Of a stretch of DNA of 64,000 bases, positions 54,290 through 63,765 are shown one piece after another. Position numbers and translations under genes: made by a program. The stretch comes from Branchinecta lynchi. Taxonomy: Eukaryota; Arthropoda; Branchiopoda; Anostraca; Branchinectidae. Under the pieces are notes generated by a model, which searched no databases, was not told where the DNA came from, and saw only the letters and a list, made by a program, of their open reading frames with translations. The DNA is taken from positions 17,513,508-17,577,507 of the forward strand of contig JAKZAP010000007.1 in the NCBI GenBank assembly GCA_023053575.1, written 5' to 3'. Each line of letters opens with the position of its first letter. The stretch's first letter is position 1.

Positions 54290-55270
54290 TTTCGTTGGGG
54301 GGGGGGACAAATACAAGAATTTTTTACCGAATCCTAGAAACTGAAAATTTGAGCTTCAAACTATTAAATAAAAAAGGTAGGTACAAAGAGCAACACTAAA
54401 GTGCAGCATTAAAGATGATTGGACAGCTACTAGGCGTCGTTTTGCGAAGCCGACTTTGATAGTACTGTTTTATTTACTATTCTCAGGATAAAATTAAATC
54501 AAGGGTCGCAGGCGATTTTTTTATATTCAGTTTTATTTTTTTTTTCCTGCATAATTAGCCACTTCCCATGTAAATTATATCTTTTACCGTGGATTAAACA
54601 CCGCAAGATCCCAAGAATTTCCAGAAACGTCAAAACCCGTTGGAGCAACGTCCGGGCAGCAGCTTGTAGCTATTGTAGGCTGCCCGATGCTACCCATGAC
54701 CTCATAAAATGAGCACCGCAGGCGATTCTTTTTGTTTACAAGTTCGCTTTTTCCTGCCAAGTTTAGCTATTACCTTGCAGATTCTATCTTTTAATATCTC
54801 TCAAATCCCAAGCTTAAAACTGGTTTAAAACCCCAGCTAAATGACGTGCCCTTCCACAAAATAAAGAATACCACTAAAGGCGCCGCAGGCGGAATTTTCT
54901 GAAATATTTATGATTAGAGCGTCTTTTTGGGACCCAAAATAAAAGTAATGACTACCGATGAAGTCATAGATCAGTCCGTTTGTCTGTGACCAGTGCTTCA
55001 CTTGACCTCTCCTCAATGCTTACAAATCCAATTTATGTCCAAATCTTGCCCTGCATGAATTTTTTTTTCAAAAATCTACCTCTGTCGACATAACCAAAAG
55101 TGTTGAAACTATGCGCCGCAGGCAAAAATTTCGAAAGTCAGCCTCTCTGCTTTCAGAAAGATTTCGGTACAAGCCCGACTGCGAACTTCAAAAGCTTGGT
55201 TCTGGCAAGTTGAAAAATATTCTGACAAGACCAAACCCACAGTTGAAAGTACGATTGCCTGCGGCATGTG
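54290..55270. repeat. Tandem-like array with GCCGCAGGCGA landmarks
   Basis: TCGCAGGCGATTTTT (54506), ACCGCAGGCGATTCTTT (54715), GCCGCAGGCGGAATTT (54883) and GCCGCAGGCAAAAATTTC (55115) head four diverged units of 170-230 bases. Each has TTTCCTGC and ATCTTTTA-type phrases. A reversed landmark (GATTGCCTGCGGC, 55254) closes the array next to a poly-G run, and another poly-G run lies at its left edge (54296-54307). It may be one transposon bounded by G-rich ends. Confidence 0.45.
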
Positions 55271-55904
55271 GGGGGGGGGTCACTGGATTTGAGGATTGAC
55301 GTCGGTATTTGATCAACGTTCGGAATTCCGGAGAAGCATATACTAATAATTATGGACTAATACTCGGGATCTGGTAAAATGTCGACGAAATCGGACCTAT
55401 GTCAGGGTTCGTGGTAACTACCGAATCCTGGCAATTATACAGAATAAATTACCGAATTCCAGTTACAGTACCGTCGAAAAACTACCGAATAATATTTGAT
55501 TCGGTATAATTCGTCTAAGCTTGCGACGCATCTGCCTGTACATACCCGTTGGTTGTTTTCTTGCTTTTGGCGCTCAAATTTCCTGAAGGGCGATCTGCAA
55601 ATGGCCGCTGGCAAATGATGAAACACATCACTGAGCAGTCCAAATAGGTGGCGCTAATGTGTGCTGCACCCTCTCAGTGTGTCTTTTTTCTTTCAACTGC
55701 ATGGTCATCCCCGCGTGCTGGAACAAGCAATTCCCACAACCTCATCAAACGAGATCGATAATATGCTCCTTAGAAAACACATGGGCTCTAAGGTTGAACG
55801 TCACAGGTGGCGGGGGTCGTTACCAATCAACCATGACAGGCAAAGCATGTGTCTTCTTTTCCAGGGGTCACTTACGACATGTATGGTAACCGTGGGACGT
55901 AGCA
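55271..55904. other. No gene recognised
   Basis: Two overlapping plus-strand frames from 55659 have no motif; the second runs into the transposon end at 55905. Nothing else. Confidence 0.4.
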
Positions 55905-56583
55905 GTGCTTTAGCGCCACCGGGATTTTTCGCCACTGGGTATTTTTCGCCACTGCAGGTGTTGACCCATATCCTAATGACCCGCTGAGCCTTGTATATAC
56001 CTGAAGGCTTAGTGGGATTAGCAGACTAGAATTTTTCGCCACTCTCATGAATCATTGAATAGTCCAATTAGCCTAGTGGCCTAGCCATTCAAGAAGTAAA
56101 ATCGGATTTTTTTTTTATCACGGCCTGAATTTTTTTTTTAAGATAAGCATTTAATTTAAGTCGAGTCCAAGTGTACTGGATGAGATACTGCCCTGAGAAA
56201 GGTTACTCTAGTCCTTGACGACTTCTATGCGGCCTACTCACTTTTCGAAGGCGCTTTTAAAACAGATCACCGTACGTCAAACTACAGTGAAAGTACAAAC
56301 GAAAAAAAAAACTATTTTTTTAGTTTTTATTAAGTTCCATCCTTATTAGTTAGACGAGAATACAGAGTAAGATCTATAGGATCAAATCAGCAGTGTTTCT
56401 TTTTATACTTCTCCTGAGTTAATCCTTAATAAGTGGTAGCGAGAAATGGCGCAAAATCCTTCTGAGATTTTTTCTGTAATCCCACCATTTATTTGTAATC
56501 TGTTTTTGCCCTTCTTTTACCTGTTGCATTACCTAGTGGCGAAAAATACCCAGTGGCGAAAAATCACGATGGCGCTAAAGCAC
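55905..56583. mobile_element. Non-autonomous DNA transposon with 49 bp inverted ends
   Basis: GTGCTTTAGCGCCACCGGG at 55905 and, reversed, GTGCTTTAGCGCCATCGTG at 56583 begin arms that match at 47 of 49 positions. Within each arm ATTTTTCGCCACT occurs twice, and GAATTTTTCGCCACT again near 56030; these could be transposase binding sites. The interior is AT-rich and lacks a transposase. I see no convincing target duplication, so the superfamily is open. Confidence 0.75.
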
Positions 56584-57219
56584 GTGTCTCCCGTCAGATG
56601 CCTGATTTTCAATCACAGCCATAATGAGTGTCATTTAAATGATTTGAGACAATTAAAGTGATTAACAGAATCAGTCAGTGCTTCTCTCTCAGTAGGCTAC
56701 TTTCAAGGATTCCTTGAACGGTCTCAAGTGTTTCAGACAAACTTGATAGAGGCCCTTGACCTATTTTGTACGTTGTGTAAATGCTATTATAAGAGCAAGA
56801 AAAAAAGAAATATTAAAAGAAGCTCAAAGTTGTAAGTAAGCAAATAAGAGGTTCAATAAAAAGAGTTAATCGCTGATCTCCTTAAACCATGCGCGATATA
56901 GGATATCTCCCGACTAGAACATGCGCCTCTGGTCCCGACCTCTGCTGCCAGCGTGGCCTTCATCATTATCATTAAGGTCCTAGTACTAATGATATAAATG
57001 CAGTCAACAAGCTCTAGCTTCTATATTTTTCTGAGAATACGTTACTAAATGGAATTTCAACCAGTTCACACACGCTTAAAACTGATTTGTAGTTTCTGCG
57101 TTCATAAAGCTTTCGGGAAGATGATTGGAATGATGCTGTACTGGATTTTTTAAATTCCTTATATTTTTAAAGAATAAGCAGAATTTCTCACCACTGTGTA
57201 GAAACATGTAGGCTACCAT
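56584..57219. other. No gene recognised
   Basis: Unique AT-rich DNA without a supported frame. Confidence 0.45.
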
Positions 57220-57386
57220 CAGGCCCGTATCCAAGAATTTATGGGGGGGGGGGGGCTGCGGGTCGGACAAAAAAGACATACATCAGAGGAAAAAGCCTAT
57301 AAAAATTATTGGTTTTGTATGTTTTTTTTTTTTGGGGGGGGGGTCAACGCCCTAACCTCCCCTCCCCTCCCCTGAATACGGCCTTG
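57220..57386 (-). mobile_element. hAT-type MITE, copy j
   Basis: Perfect 8 bp duplication GCTACCAT at 57212-57219 and 57387-57394. Ends CAGGCCCGTATCCAAG and CCTGAATACGGCCTTG. The core AAAAAGACATACATCAGAGG and the poly-T/poly-G junction match copy h. Confidence 0.9.
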
Positions 57387-57756
57387 GCTACCATAATCTG
57401 AAATCGCACTAAGGTTGGCCCAACGCTTTTGGAGATTAACGGAAGGTTTTAGACGAGTATGGAGTTACGAAGACCTGTACTCCAGAGATACATATTTTGC
57501 CCAGTAATTTTTTTTTTAGTTTGGGGGAGTCTGTAGTCCCTGCATTCTGGAGACAGTGCTCTTTGTCCTCACTTATCGTTTCCAAATGTTGTGTCAATAG
57601 CCAGTTGGTAATCACCACAAGCTAGGTTCGGATTGATGGTTCTTGGTGATGGATGGCCATAGAGTGCCGCCCCAAGTGTCGTAATTGCTTGCGGCTAGGG
57701 CCATTTTAAACATAACCACAATATACTCTGTTTATACTCGAAGCCAAATCGGCTTT

Positions 57757-57870
57757 ATACGTATTTGACGGTGCAAAACGGATAAGCCAGCTACATTTTA
57801 TTCGAGCTATATTTCGGACCTTCTTGGCAAGGGTCCTCTTCAGGCTCAAGCCGCTCAAGCTGGAAAATAA
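57757..57870 (-). repeat. Repeat family G, copy 7 (inverted)
   Basis: TTTGACGGTGCAAAACGG, GGATAAGCCAGC, TATATTTCGGACC and CTTGGCAAGGGTCCTCTTC, then AAGCCGCTCAAGCTGGAAAA. On the minus strand it keeps CCTGAAGAG..GGTCCGAAA, with one stem change (GGACC on one arm, GGTCC on the other) that preserves pairing. Confidence 0.7.
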
Positions 57871-58285
57871 ACTTGTGGAAACACTTTTAAGATTTTTTCT
57901 TAAATATCTGCTTTTGCGGACTTCTTCTCTGAAAATTGGTTGGAGTTAAAGCTGGTGCTGCGATTTCATTCTGGACTCGGCTACTGTTTTTGTTGTTCGA
58001 CTGGATCGTCGAAAGGGTACAGATTCTTCTGTATTTTGGTTTTAGAGTTATCTGTCTCTTCTTCTTCTTTCCAGCTAAGATGGGTACTTGTTGGCGGCAT
58101 GTATGGGCGATTAGTTACGTGCAATATACGTGCTTTATATTCTTTATACGTGCAATTTTTTTCCACCAACATGTCAGAAACAATGAAAATACTTAGCCAG
58201 TAATATATTTCTATCTAGACGAACACTGTAAACTTTTAAGTCTCGTCTTCAAATCGGGATTTTCGTAAATGTAAGAAATCGGACT
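57871..58285. other. No firm gene; strong acceptor-like site at 58075
   Basis: CTGTCTCTTCTTCTTCTTTCCAG is an excellent pyrimidine tract plus AG, but the frames after it are T-rich and end by 58203 without a donor. It could be a 3' exon of an unknown gene; there is no AATAAA soon after. Confidence 0.3.
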
Positions 58286-58291
58286 AGACCT

Positions 58292-58370
58292 ACGTTGCCT
58301 TCGCAACGTGAAGTCTTGCAGCAACCTTTGTTCGGCTTCGCTGACGAAAGTGTTGCGAGAGCAACACTTT
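58292..58370. other. Two adjacent hairpins with shared GTTGC/GCAAC stems
   Basis: ACGTTGC-CTTC-GCAACGT (58292-58309) has a 7 bp stem, and AAAGTGTTGC-GAGA-GCAACACTTT (58347-58370) has a 10 bp stem closed by a GNRA-type tetraloop. Between them GCAGCAACC repeats the same core. Such spacing of perfect stems is unusual in this AT-rich neighbourhood. It may be a structured RNA, a regulatory palindrome or an organelle-like insertion; I cannot decide. Confidence 0.5.
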
Positions 58371-58889
58371 GGTTTTGTTTCTTCGCTACGGTTAAATGCT
58401 GAATTCGTCAACCCCTTGAGGTTTTAAAAATGGTATGTTCCAATCCAAGAAGATTTTTTTTCTGAACTGATGACTCAATGTGTAACCACATGGCTATCCC
58501 TCAGCATTGAAAAAGCAACAACAATGTAAAGTCGGAAGTAGGGTCTAAATTGGCTTTTCAGCCAGTTGAACTTTATGCTTTTCAATCGTAGACATCGTGA
58601 CTGGTGAAAAATTGGAACATTATCTTATAACCTAGTTTGTATTATAAAGCTATCCGTAACTTTTGAGGATCAAAATGCCATAGATGCCACTGTACTTATT
58701 TATTGCGAAACTATGTCGTTGTTTGACATTATCATCTGTATCCGTTGCGTTAACACTTAATTCTGGGTTTATAGCGATAGACCATCCGAAACCATCGCCG
58801 TAGACCATTCTAGTATCTCATGGAAATGACAATGTTTTGGAATCCTATTCTTGAACGATGACGTGAACCGAACTTTTCTTATCATCAAG
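58371..58889. other. No gene recognised
   Basis: Contains TTGGCTTTTCAGCCAGTTGAACTTTA near 58550, which recalls family E, but the match is too short to call. Confidence 0.4.
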
Positions 58890-59066
58890 AACACCCGAAA
58901 CAAAATAGGAATGCAAAATAGGAAAAGTCGGAAACCCCTCACCACCGACGAACACCGGATACAAAATAGGTGCACAAAATAGAAACAGTGGGAAACCCCT
59001 CACGGCCGAAGATGATTATGGTACAACAGCCGATCTTATGATTATGGTTTAACAGCCGATTGTTAC
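58890..59066. repeat. Two short tandem duplications
   Basis: A 61 bp unit starting AACACCCGAAACAAAATAGG (58890) and AACACCGGATACAAAATAGG (58951), both ending GGAAACCCCTCAC. Then a 26 bp unit GATTATGGTACAACAGCCG (59014) and GATTATGGTTTAACAGCCG (59040). Confidence 0.65.
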
Positions 59067-59070
59067 TTAC

Positions 59071-59138
59071 CAGTCCCTGACTTGTCTCAGAATTATGTTC
59101 CGGCTGTTCTTTGTTGAGTGTGTAGGCCTGCCCTGCCT
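59071..59138 (-). CDS. Putative short coding exon, unknown protein
   Basis: Minus strand: acceptor GTTGACAACTTTAG before 59138 and strong donor GACTG|GTAAGT after 59071. It is phase 1 in and phase 0 out, giving 22 residues AGQAYTLNKEQPEH..TSQGL, hydrophilic and without stops. Too short to recognise. The intron beyond the donor begins in the 26 bp tandem repeat. Confidence 0.27.
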
Positions 59139-59339
59139 CTAAAGTTGTCAACCCTCACAGATTTAATCCTAATTTACAGTATAGACCATAGAGACAAATT
59201 TTCGTACCCTCAGTAATAGCATAGAGATCAAATAAAATGTGCTCCAATTTGCATTAATTACACGGAAGAAACCAAATTCTGCTAACTTTCATCGGGCGCA
59301 CAAGAATCAATTAAAGATCTCAGCACAATTGTATTCTAA

Positions 59340-59800
59340 GCAAAACCTGTCTTGATGTAACAAGAAAAGAGATTTACTTTTTTGCAAGTTATTTTCGATA
59401 CCTATGGTGTAGAAAAGAAACAGTTTATTCGATAGCCGCTTCGAAAACGTTGAGGAGGACAGTGACCTTTGTTAAAAAATGTAGTATCAGAAAACAATGA
59501 AAAAACCACAACACGGTAATTGAGTCATATTCTAAGCGACGCCGTCCTGCCTTGTTGTAAAGAAAAGATAGTTTACTTTTTTGAAAGTAGAATTGTGAAA
59601 AAAAAGTTTTAATTCTGGAAAGCTGTGCTAGCAAGAAGTTGGTCGGAACCGTTCTTTAAGCGACTTCGTTCCCTCTTGTTGGAACTAAAAAAAAAGCTTA
59701 CTTGTTGCAACTTATTTTCTATACCTAGTGTGAACACCGAACAGTTTGTTCAACGGCCGCTTCGAAGAAACATTGAGAAAAAAAAAAAATTGGTTTAGTT
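59340..59800. repeat. Diverged tandem units with GCCGCTTCGAA motif
   Basis: TTACTTTTTTGCAAGTTATTTTCGATACCTATGGTGT..CAGTTTATTCGATAGCCGCTTCGAA (59375-59443) is echoed at 59698-59766 (TTACTTGTTGCAACTTATTTTC.. ..GGCCGCTTCGAAG), with a partial unit at 59575. Preceding text (CTTGTTG.AA) is shared too. Period about 325 bases or half that. Confidence 0.5.
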
Positions 59801-60038
59801 TCGGAAAGATTCACTAATAAGAACTGTCATTGGTCTGTTCTATTTTCACGCCGCTTCCCTTTTCCTGGTTAAAACGGTTTGTTCCCGTCTCGAAGTTTTC
59901 TTTGATCTTGGGAGTTGTCACCCCCTTCTGTTCGTTCTCGTTCTGTAAGAAACGACTTCAAAATTTCTTACGTGGACGATTTCTCGATCGACAATCGATA
60001 CCCCGCCTCTCCCCGGCGACTCGAGTCGAGAAGAAAGA

Positions 60039-60757
60039 CAACTTTCTTCAAAGAAGAGTTTTCTAGGGAATAGTCGGAAAAGCTGAGGAAATAATGCCTC
60101 TTCCGAGAAAACTGTTTGAATGTGTAGGTGGGCGAAAATTGAAATTTGATGTAAGCAGAACGTCTGACTTTTAAGTTGTTCATCAGCAAAGATAAAGAGC
60201 TGCCTTGTTGCAAAGCATGCTTGAAGTGGATGGCAGAACATTTTTGAAAGGCGGGGGGGGGGGGGAGGGGCAATCTACCAAATGATCTACCAGGCTACTC
60301 CGCAAAAAAAAAAAAAGAATTTTAACTGGCTATTTGCTGAATATGACTGAGCATTCGGTAGGTTCTATTTTGTTAGGTGGTGCCCGAGTATTTTGCACAA
60401 CTTTCTTCAAATAAGAGTTTTCTAGGGAATAGTCGGAAGAGCTGAGGGAAATAATGCCTCTTTTGAGAAAACTGTTTGACTGTGTAGGTGGGCGAAAATT
60501 GAAATTTGATGTAAGCAGAACGTCTGACTTTGAAGTTGTTCATCAGCAAAGACAAAGAGTTGCCTTGTTATAAAACATGCTTGAAGTGGGTGACAGAACA
60601 TTTCTGAAAAGCCGGGGGGGGGGGGGGGCAATCTGCCAAAAGATCTACCAGGTTACCCCGCTAAAAAAAATAAAAAAAATTAAGTGGTTATTTTCTGAAT
60701 ATGACTGAGCATTCGGTAGGTTTTATTCTGTTAGTCTGGGGGCCCGAGTATTTTGCA
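60039..60757. repeat. Tandem duplication, 359 bp unit
   Basis: CAACTTTCTTCAAAGAAGAG at 60039 and CAACTTTCTTCAAATAAGAG at 60398 start two units of 359 and 360 bases, roughly 90 percent alike by eye. Each has a poly-G run, GATCTACCAGG, an A-run and GCATTCGGTAGGTT.TATT, and ends GCCCGAGTATTTTGCA. Minus-strand frames (69-107 codons) recur in both units only because of the duplication. Confidence 0.8.
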
Positions 60758-60763
60758 TAGCGG

Positions 60764-60945
60764 CAAGGCCGTATCTAGGGGGTCTAGGGGGCTCTACCCC
60801 CCCCCCCCCTCGAAACCCACAAAAGTAATCGTTTGCTGTAGGCTTTAAAATCTGATGTGTGACGTTTTTGTCATTTTTGGTCCGACCCGCCGCTGGCAAA
60901 TCCCCCCCCCCCCCCCCCCGAAATAAATTCCTGGATACGGGCCTG
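60764..60945 (+). mobile_element. hAT-type MITE, copy k
   Basis: Ends CAAGGCCGTATCTAGG and CCTGGATACGGGCCTG. The flanks CATAGCGG and CATATCAG match at only 6 of 8, so the duplication is eroded. It lies just beyond the second 359 bp tandem unit. Confidence 0.8.
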
Positions 60946-61889
60946 CATATCAGTAACGCGTATAGGCAATCGAAACAGCGGGTCTACCAGGTGTTGGACA
61001 GCGTACCTAAGAATCAGGAACTTGCATTTGCTTCCTATGTCTAACATGTCCTAACTTCTGGTAATACCGAGATACTAAGGCTTTTGGATCGGAAATATTC
61101 CTGATCCAAAACGTTTGCTTTGAGAGGTAGGGAAGGTGAGTCGTATCTTTTTAAATCACACGTGACAAGGTTCAAGAATACTTTTCCGCCTCAAATCTGA
61201 TCGACTCACTCAAATCTGCTGCACTACCATACCGAAGCAAAACTTTACTCGCTTTATTATTTATTTTTTTATACAAGTGATATACAACCCGTCATTTGCG
61301 GAAACCTCGACGAAAACGCAATGCCGATCATTCAGTTCAAATTCAAATATTATATTGGCCTCCAAGATCGGAGAGTATAAAATGAAGTAAATACAAACAA
61401 ATTGGCCCAACATGTAATACTACAAAAACAATCTGGCCAAATAATACTAAATATACAAGAAAATAAAATTATACACACGCGTTAAACTATACTAACTCTT
61501 TAACCGCTAAATAATAAGTGAAGAAATTTTCGACAGACGTTTTTGTTGCCTTTTTCGTATAATTTGAAGTGGATCTTTCAGATGGTACACTTTTTGGTAC
61601 ATTTTTTTTGCTTTTTCGTATAATTTGAAATGGATCTTTCATTGGCTTTTCATTTCGCGAAGTGACGCCTAGTACTGAGTATGTGACGTTTACAACCGCT
61701 GTACTCGACTAGTCGGGCCTGTTCTCGGAAACCCTTGCAGAGGACAAAAAAAAACACTTCACTTTCCCTATAAACCTTCTTCTCTCCCCAACGACAGAGA
61801 ATCCGGTGGCAAACTTAAAAAAAAAAAAACGATGTGTCCCCTAGGAATCAGATTAGTTATCGAAGATCATAATCGAAATTTTTTTTCAG
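60946..61889. other. No gene recognised
   Basis: AT-rich. TTTTTCGTATAATTTGAA.TGGATCTTTCA is doubled at about 61552 and 61612. Confidence 0.45.
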
Positions 61890-61976
61890 GAGTTCAACAT
61901 AGTCACGAAGGACTTGGAACGGAAGGAAGGACAGAAATACCCATCGAGCATCAGCAGCCTTTCATGTGCTATCCAG
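61890..61976 (+). CDS. Exon candidate 5 of the split gene
   Basis: Acceptor ATTTTTTTTCAG (61889) and donor CCAG|GTGCGT (61976/61977) enclose 87 bases, phase 1 at both ends. The 28 full codons read VQHSHEGLGTEGRTEIPI, then EHQQPFMCYP. It is hydrophilic, with Gly/Glu/His-rich character like candidates 1 and 4 and one Cys. It follows in frame from the 46955 microexon (C plus GA makes Arg). No domain is recognised. Unspliced, the frame is open from 61832 to 62029. Confidence 0.45.
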
Positions 61977-62169
61977 GTGCGTCGATATATCTTTTTCGGA
62001 AATTGTCCACCGGTTTTAGGTCTATATAGTGAGGGGGCGGAGGCACAGTAATCGGCTTGATATTGAAAAGGGGGCTTGGAGGCTGGCCACATGCTCGGAA
62101 TTTTATTTCAGTAGGCGGCACCACACTGCAAAAGTTTCACAACAGTGCGCAGTTTCAACAGATAACACT

Positions 62170-63156
62170 TAGGGTGTTAGATGTTATGTCGTCCTAGCAC
62201 ATCAGGAAGTATGCCGTACTCGCGGGATCGCTAGAAATCCGGACCACCCCCCAAATCCCCCACAGTGCCTGGATCCGGTCTGGTTTTGTCAATGATGTAT
62301 CTAGGACTTGTGCTTGTTCTTCCCACCAAGTTGCATCCCGATCCCTCCAATCTATGCACTTCTCAAGATTTCCGGTTCCCTCCTCCAAATCCCCCCAGTG
62401 TCATCGGATCCGGCCCGGATTTAAAGTTCGACGTCTCAGACACGAGATTATCCTAAATATCAACTTTCATCAAGATTCGATCACCTGTTCGCAAGTTAAA
62501 AATACCTAAATTTTTGGCTTCCCCCTCCCTCCACTCCCCCCCTCCCCCCGGATGTATCGGGGAAGTGACTATTTCCAATTTAATCTGATCACCTGACATG
62601 CCTGCCAATTTTCGTCGTCCTAGCACATCAGGAAGTACCGAACTCGAGGGATCACTGGAAACTCGGACCCTCCCCCCCAAACTCCCCCAAAGTGAGCGGA
62701 CCCGTTCCAGTATGTCAGTCACGTATCTAGGACGTGTGCTTGTTTTTCCCACAAAGTTTCATCCGGATCTCTCCACTCTAAGTGTTTTCCAAGATTTCCG
62801 GTTTTTCCCTCCAACTCCCACCCCCTCCCCCATGTCACCGGATACGGTCTGGATTTAAAATGGAACGTCTGAGACACGAGGTCCACCAAGTTTTATTAAG
62901 ATCCGATCACGTGTTCGTAAGCTAAAAATATCTGATTTTTGCGGATTCCCCCTCCCTCCACTCCCCTACAGATGGTCGGATCGGGGAAGCGACTATTTTT
63001 TATTTAATCTTGTCCGGTCCCTGATACGCCTGCCAAGTTTCATCGTCCTAGCTTATCTGGAAGTGCCCGAACTAGCAAAACCGGGACCGACAGACCGACT
63101 GACGGACAGAAATTACAATCGCTACATGGCACATGGCCGAAGGGCAAGTGCCATAA
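62170..63156 (-). repeat. Dispersed repeat family B, copy 4 (inverted)
   Basis: GTCCTAGCACATCAGGAAGTA at about 62191 and 62618 and GTCCTAGCTTATCTGGAAGT at 63046 mark units of ~427 bases. Each has TTCCCACCAAGTTTCATCC-like and CCCTCC-rich segments. The right end has GACCGACAGACCGACTGACG and the hairpin TGGCACATGGCCGAAGGG..CAAGTGCCA. The 60-99 codon frames repeat with the units. Confidence 0.8.
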
Positions 63157-63654
63157 AACTCGAAAGTTACGGTTTTCTATTTCTTTCATTTACTCTAGGG
63201 AGTCAAATCGATAGCGACTACAAGATTATATAACTGCCAAAAGAAGGGCAAGCTCATTCATAATTCCGTGCACGAGATAAAGTGATACAAAAGTTAGCAA
63301 ACCAGTTATTGCACCACATCGCGCAACATGTTCAAAGTATAAAATTCATCCGTTATGTGATTCGTGATGTTGTAGAGGCGTGATAGTTTTTATTTTGTGT
63401 CAGACTTACTCACGAGTATGTCGACGGACTTCTTTCGGTCAACTTTGGATTCTCATTTATTCTTGCAAGGAATATGTTGAAAATATTTTTGTTTCGAAAG
63501 GGAAGTTTCCTCAGAAACTTTAATTGGTGATTGGTGCGAATTTGGAAGTGGATGTTTTTTATTTGATTCTGGAGCAGACATTTTATTATCCTTGCTCTGT
63601 GTCAGTAGTGAAAACACTTTTGCCCCAGTCACAAACTTACTTTCTGCTTTATAA

Positions 63655-63765
63655 ATGATGGACTGAAGGACGAAAATCGTCCTCGGTCGGGATTTGAAAC
63701 TGTGACCTTCGGCTTCCATTGTCAATGCTCCAGGCTATCTATAGGCTAGAGCGTCAGTACTGAAG
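63655..63765 (-). mobile_element. tRNA-derived SINE-like sequence
   Basis: Minus strand: A-box-like ATAGCCTGGAGCATTGACA, then B-box-like CACAGTTTCAAATCCCGACC and GAGGACGATTTTCGTCC. The layout matches tRNA-headed SINEs whose body starts with a small GGACGA..TCGTCC hairpin. The tRNA part is too decayed to fold, so it is not a tRNA gene. The 90-codon minus-strand frame through it is a by-product. Confidence 0.45.
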
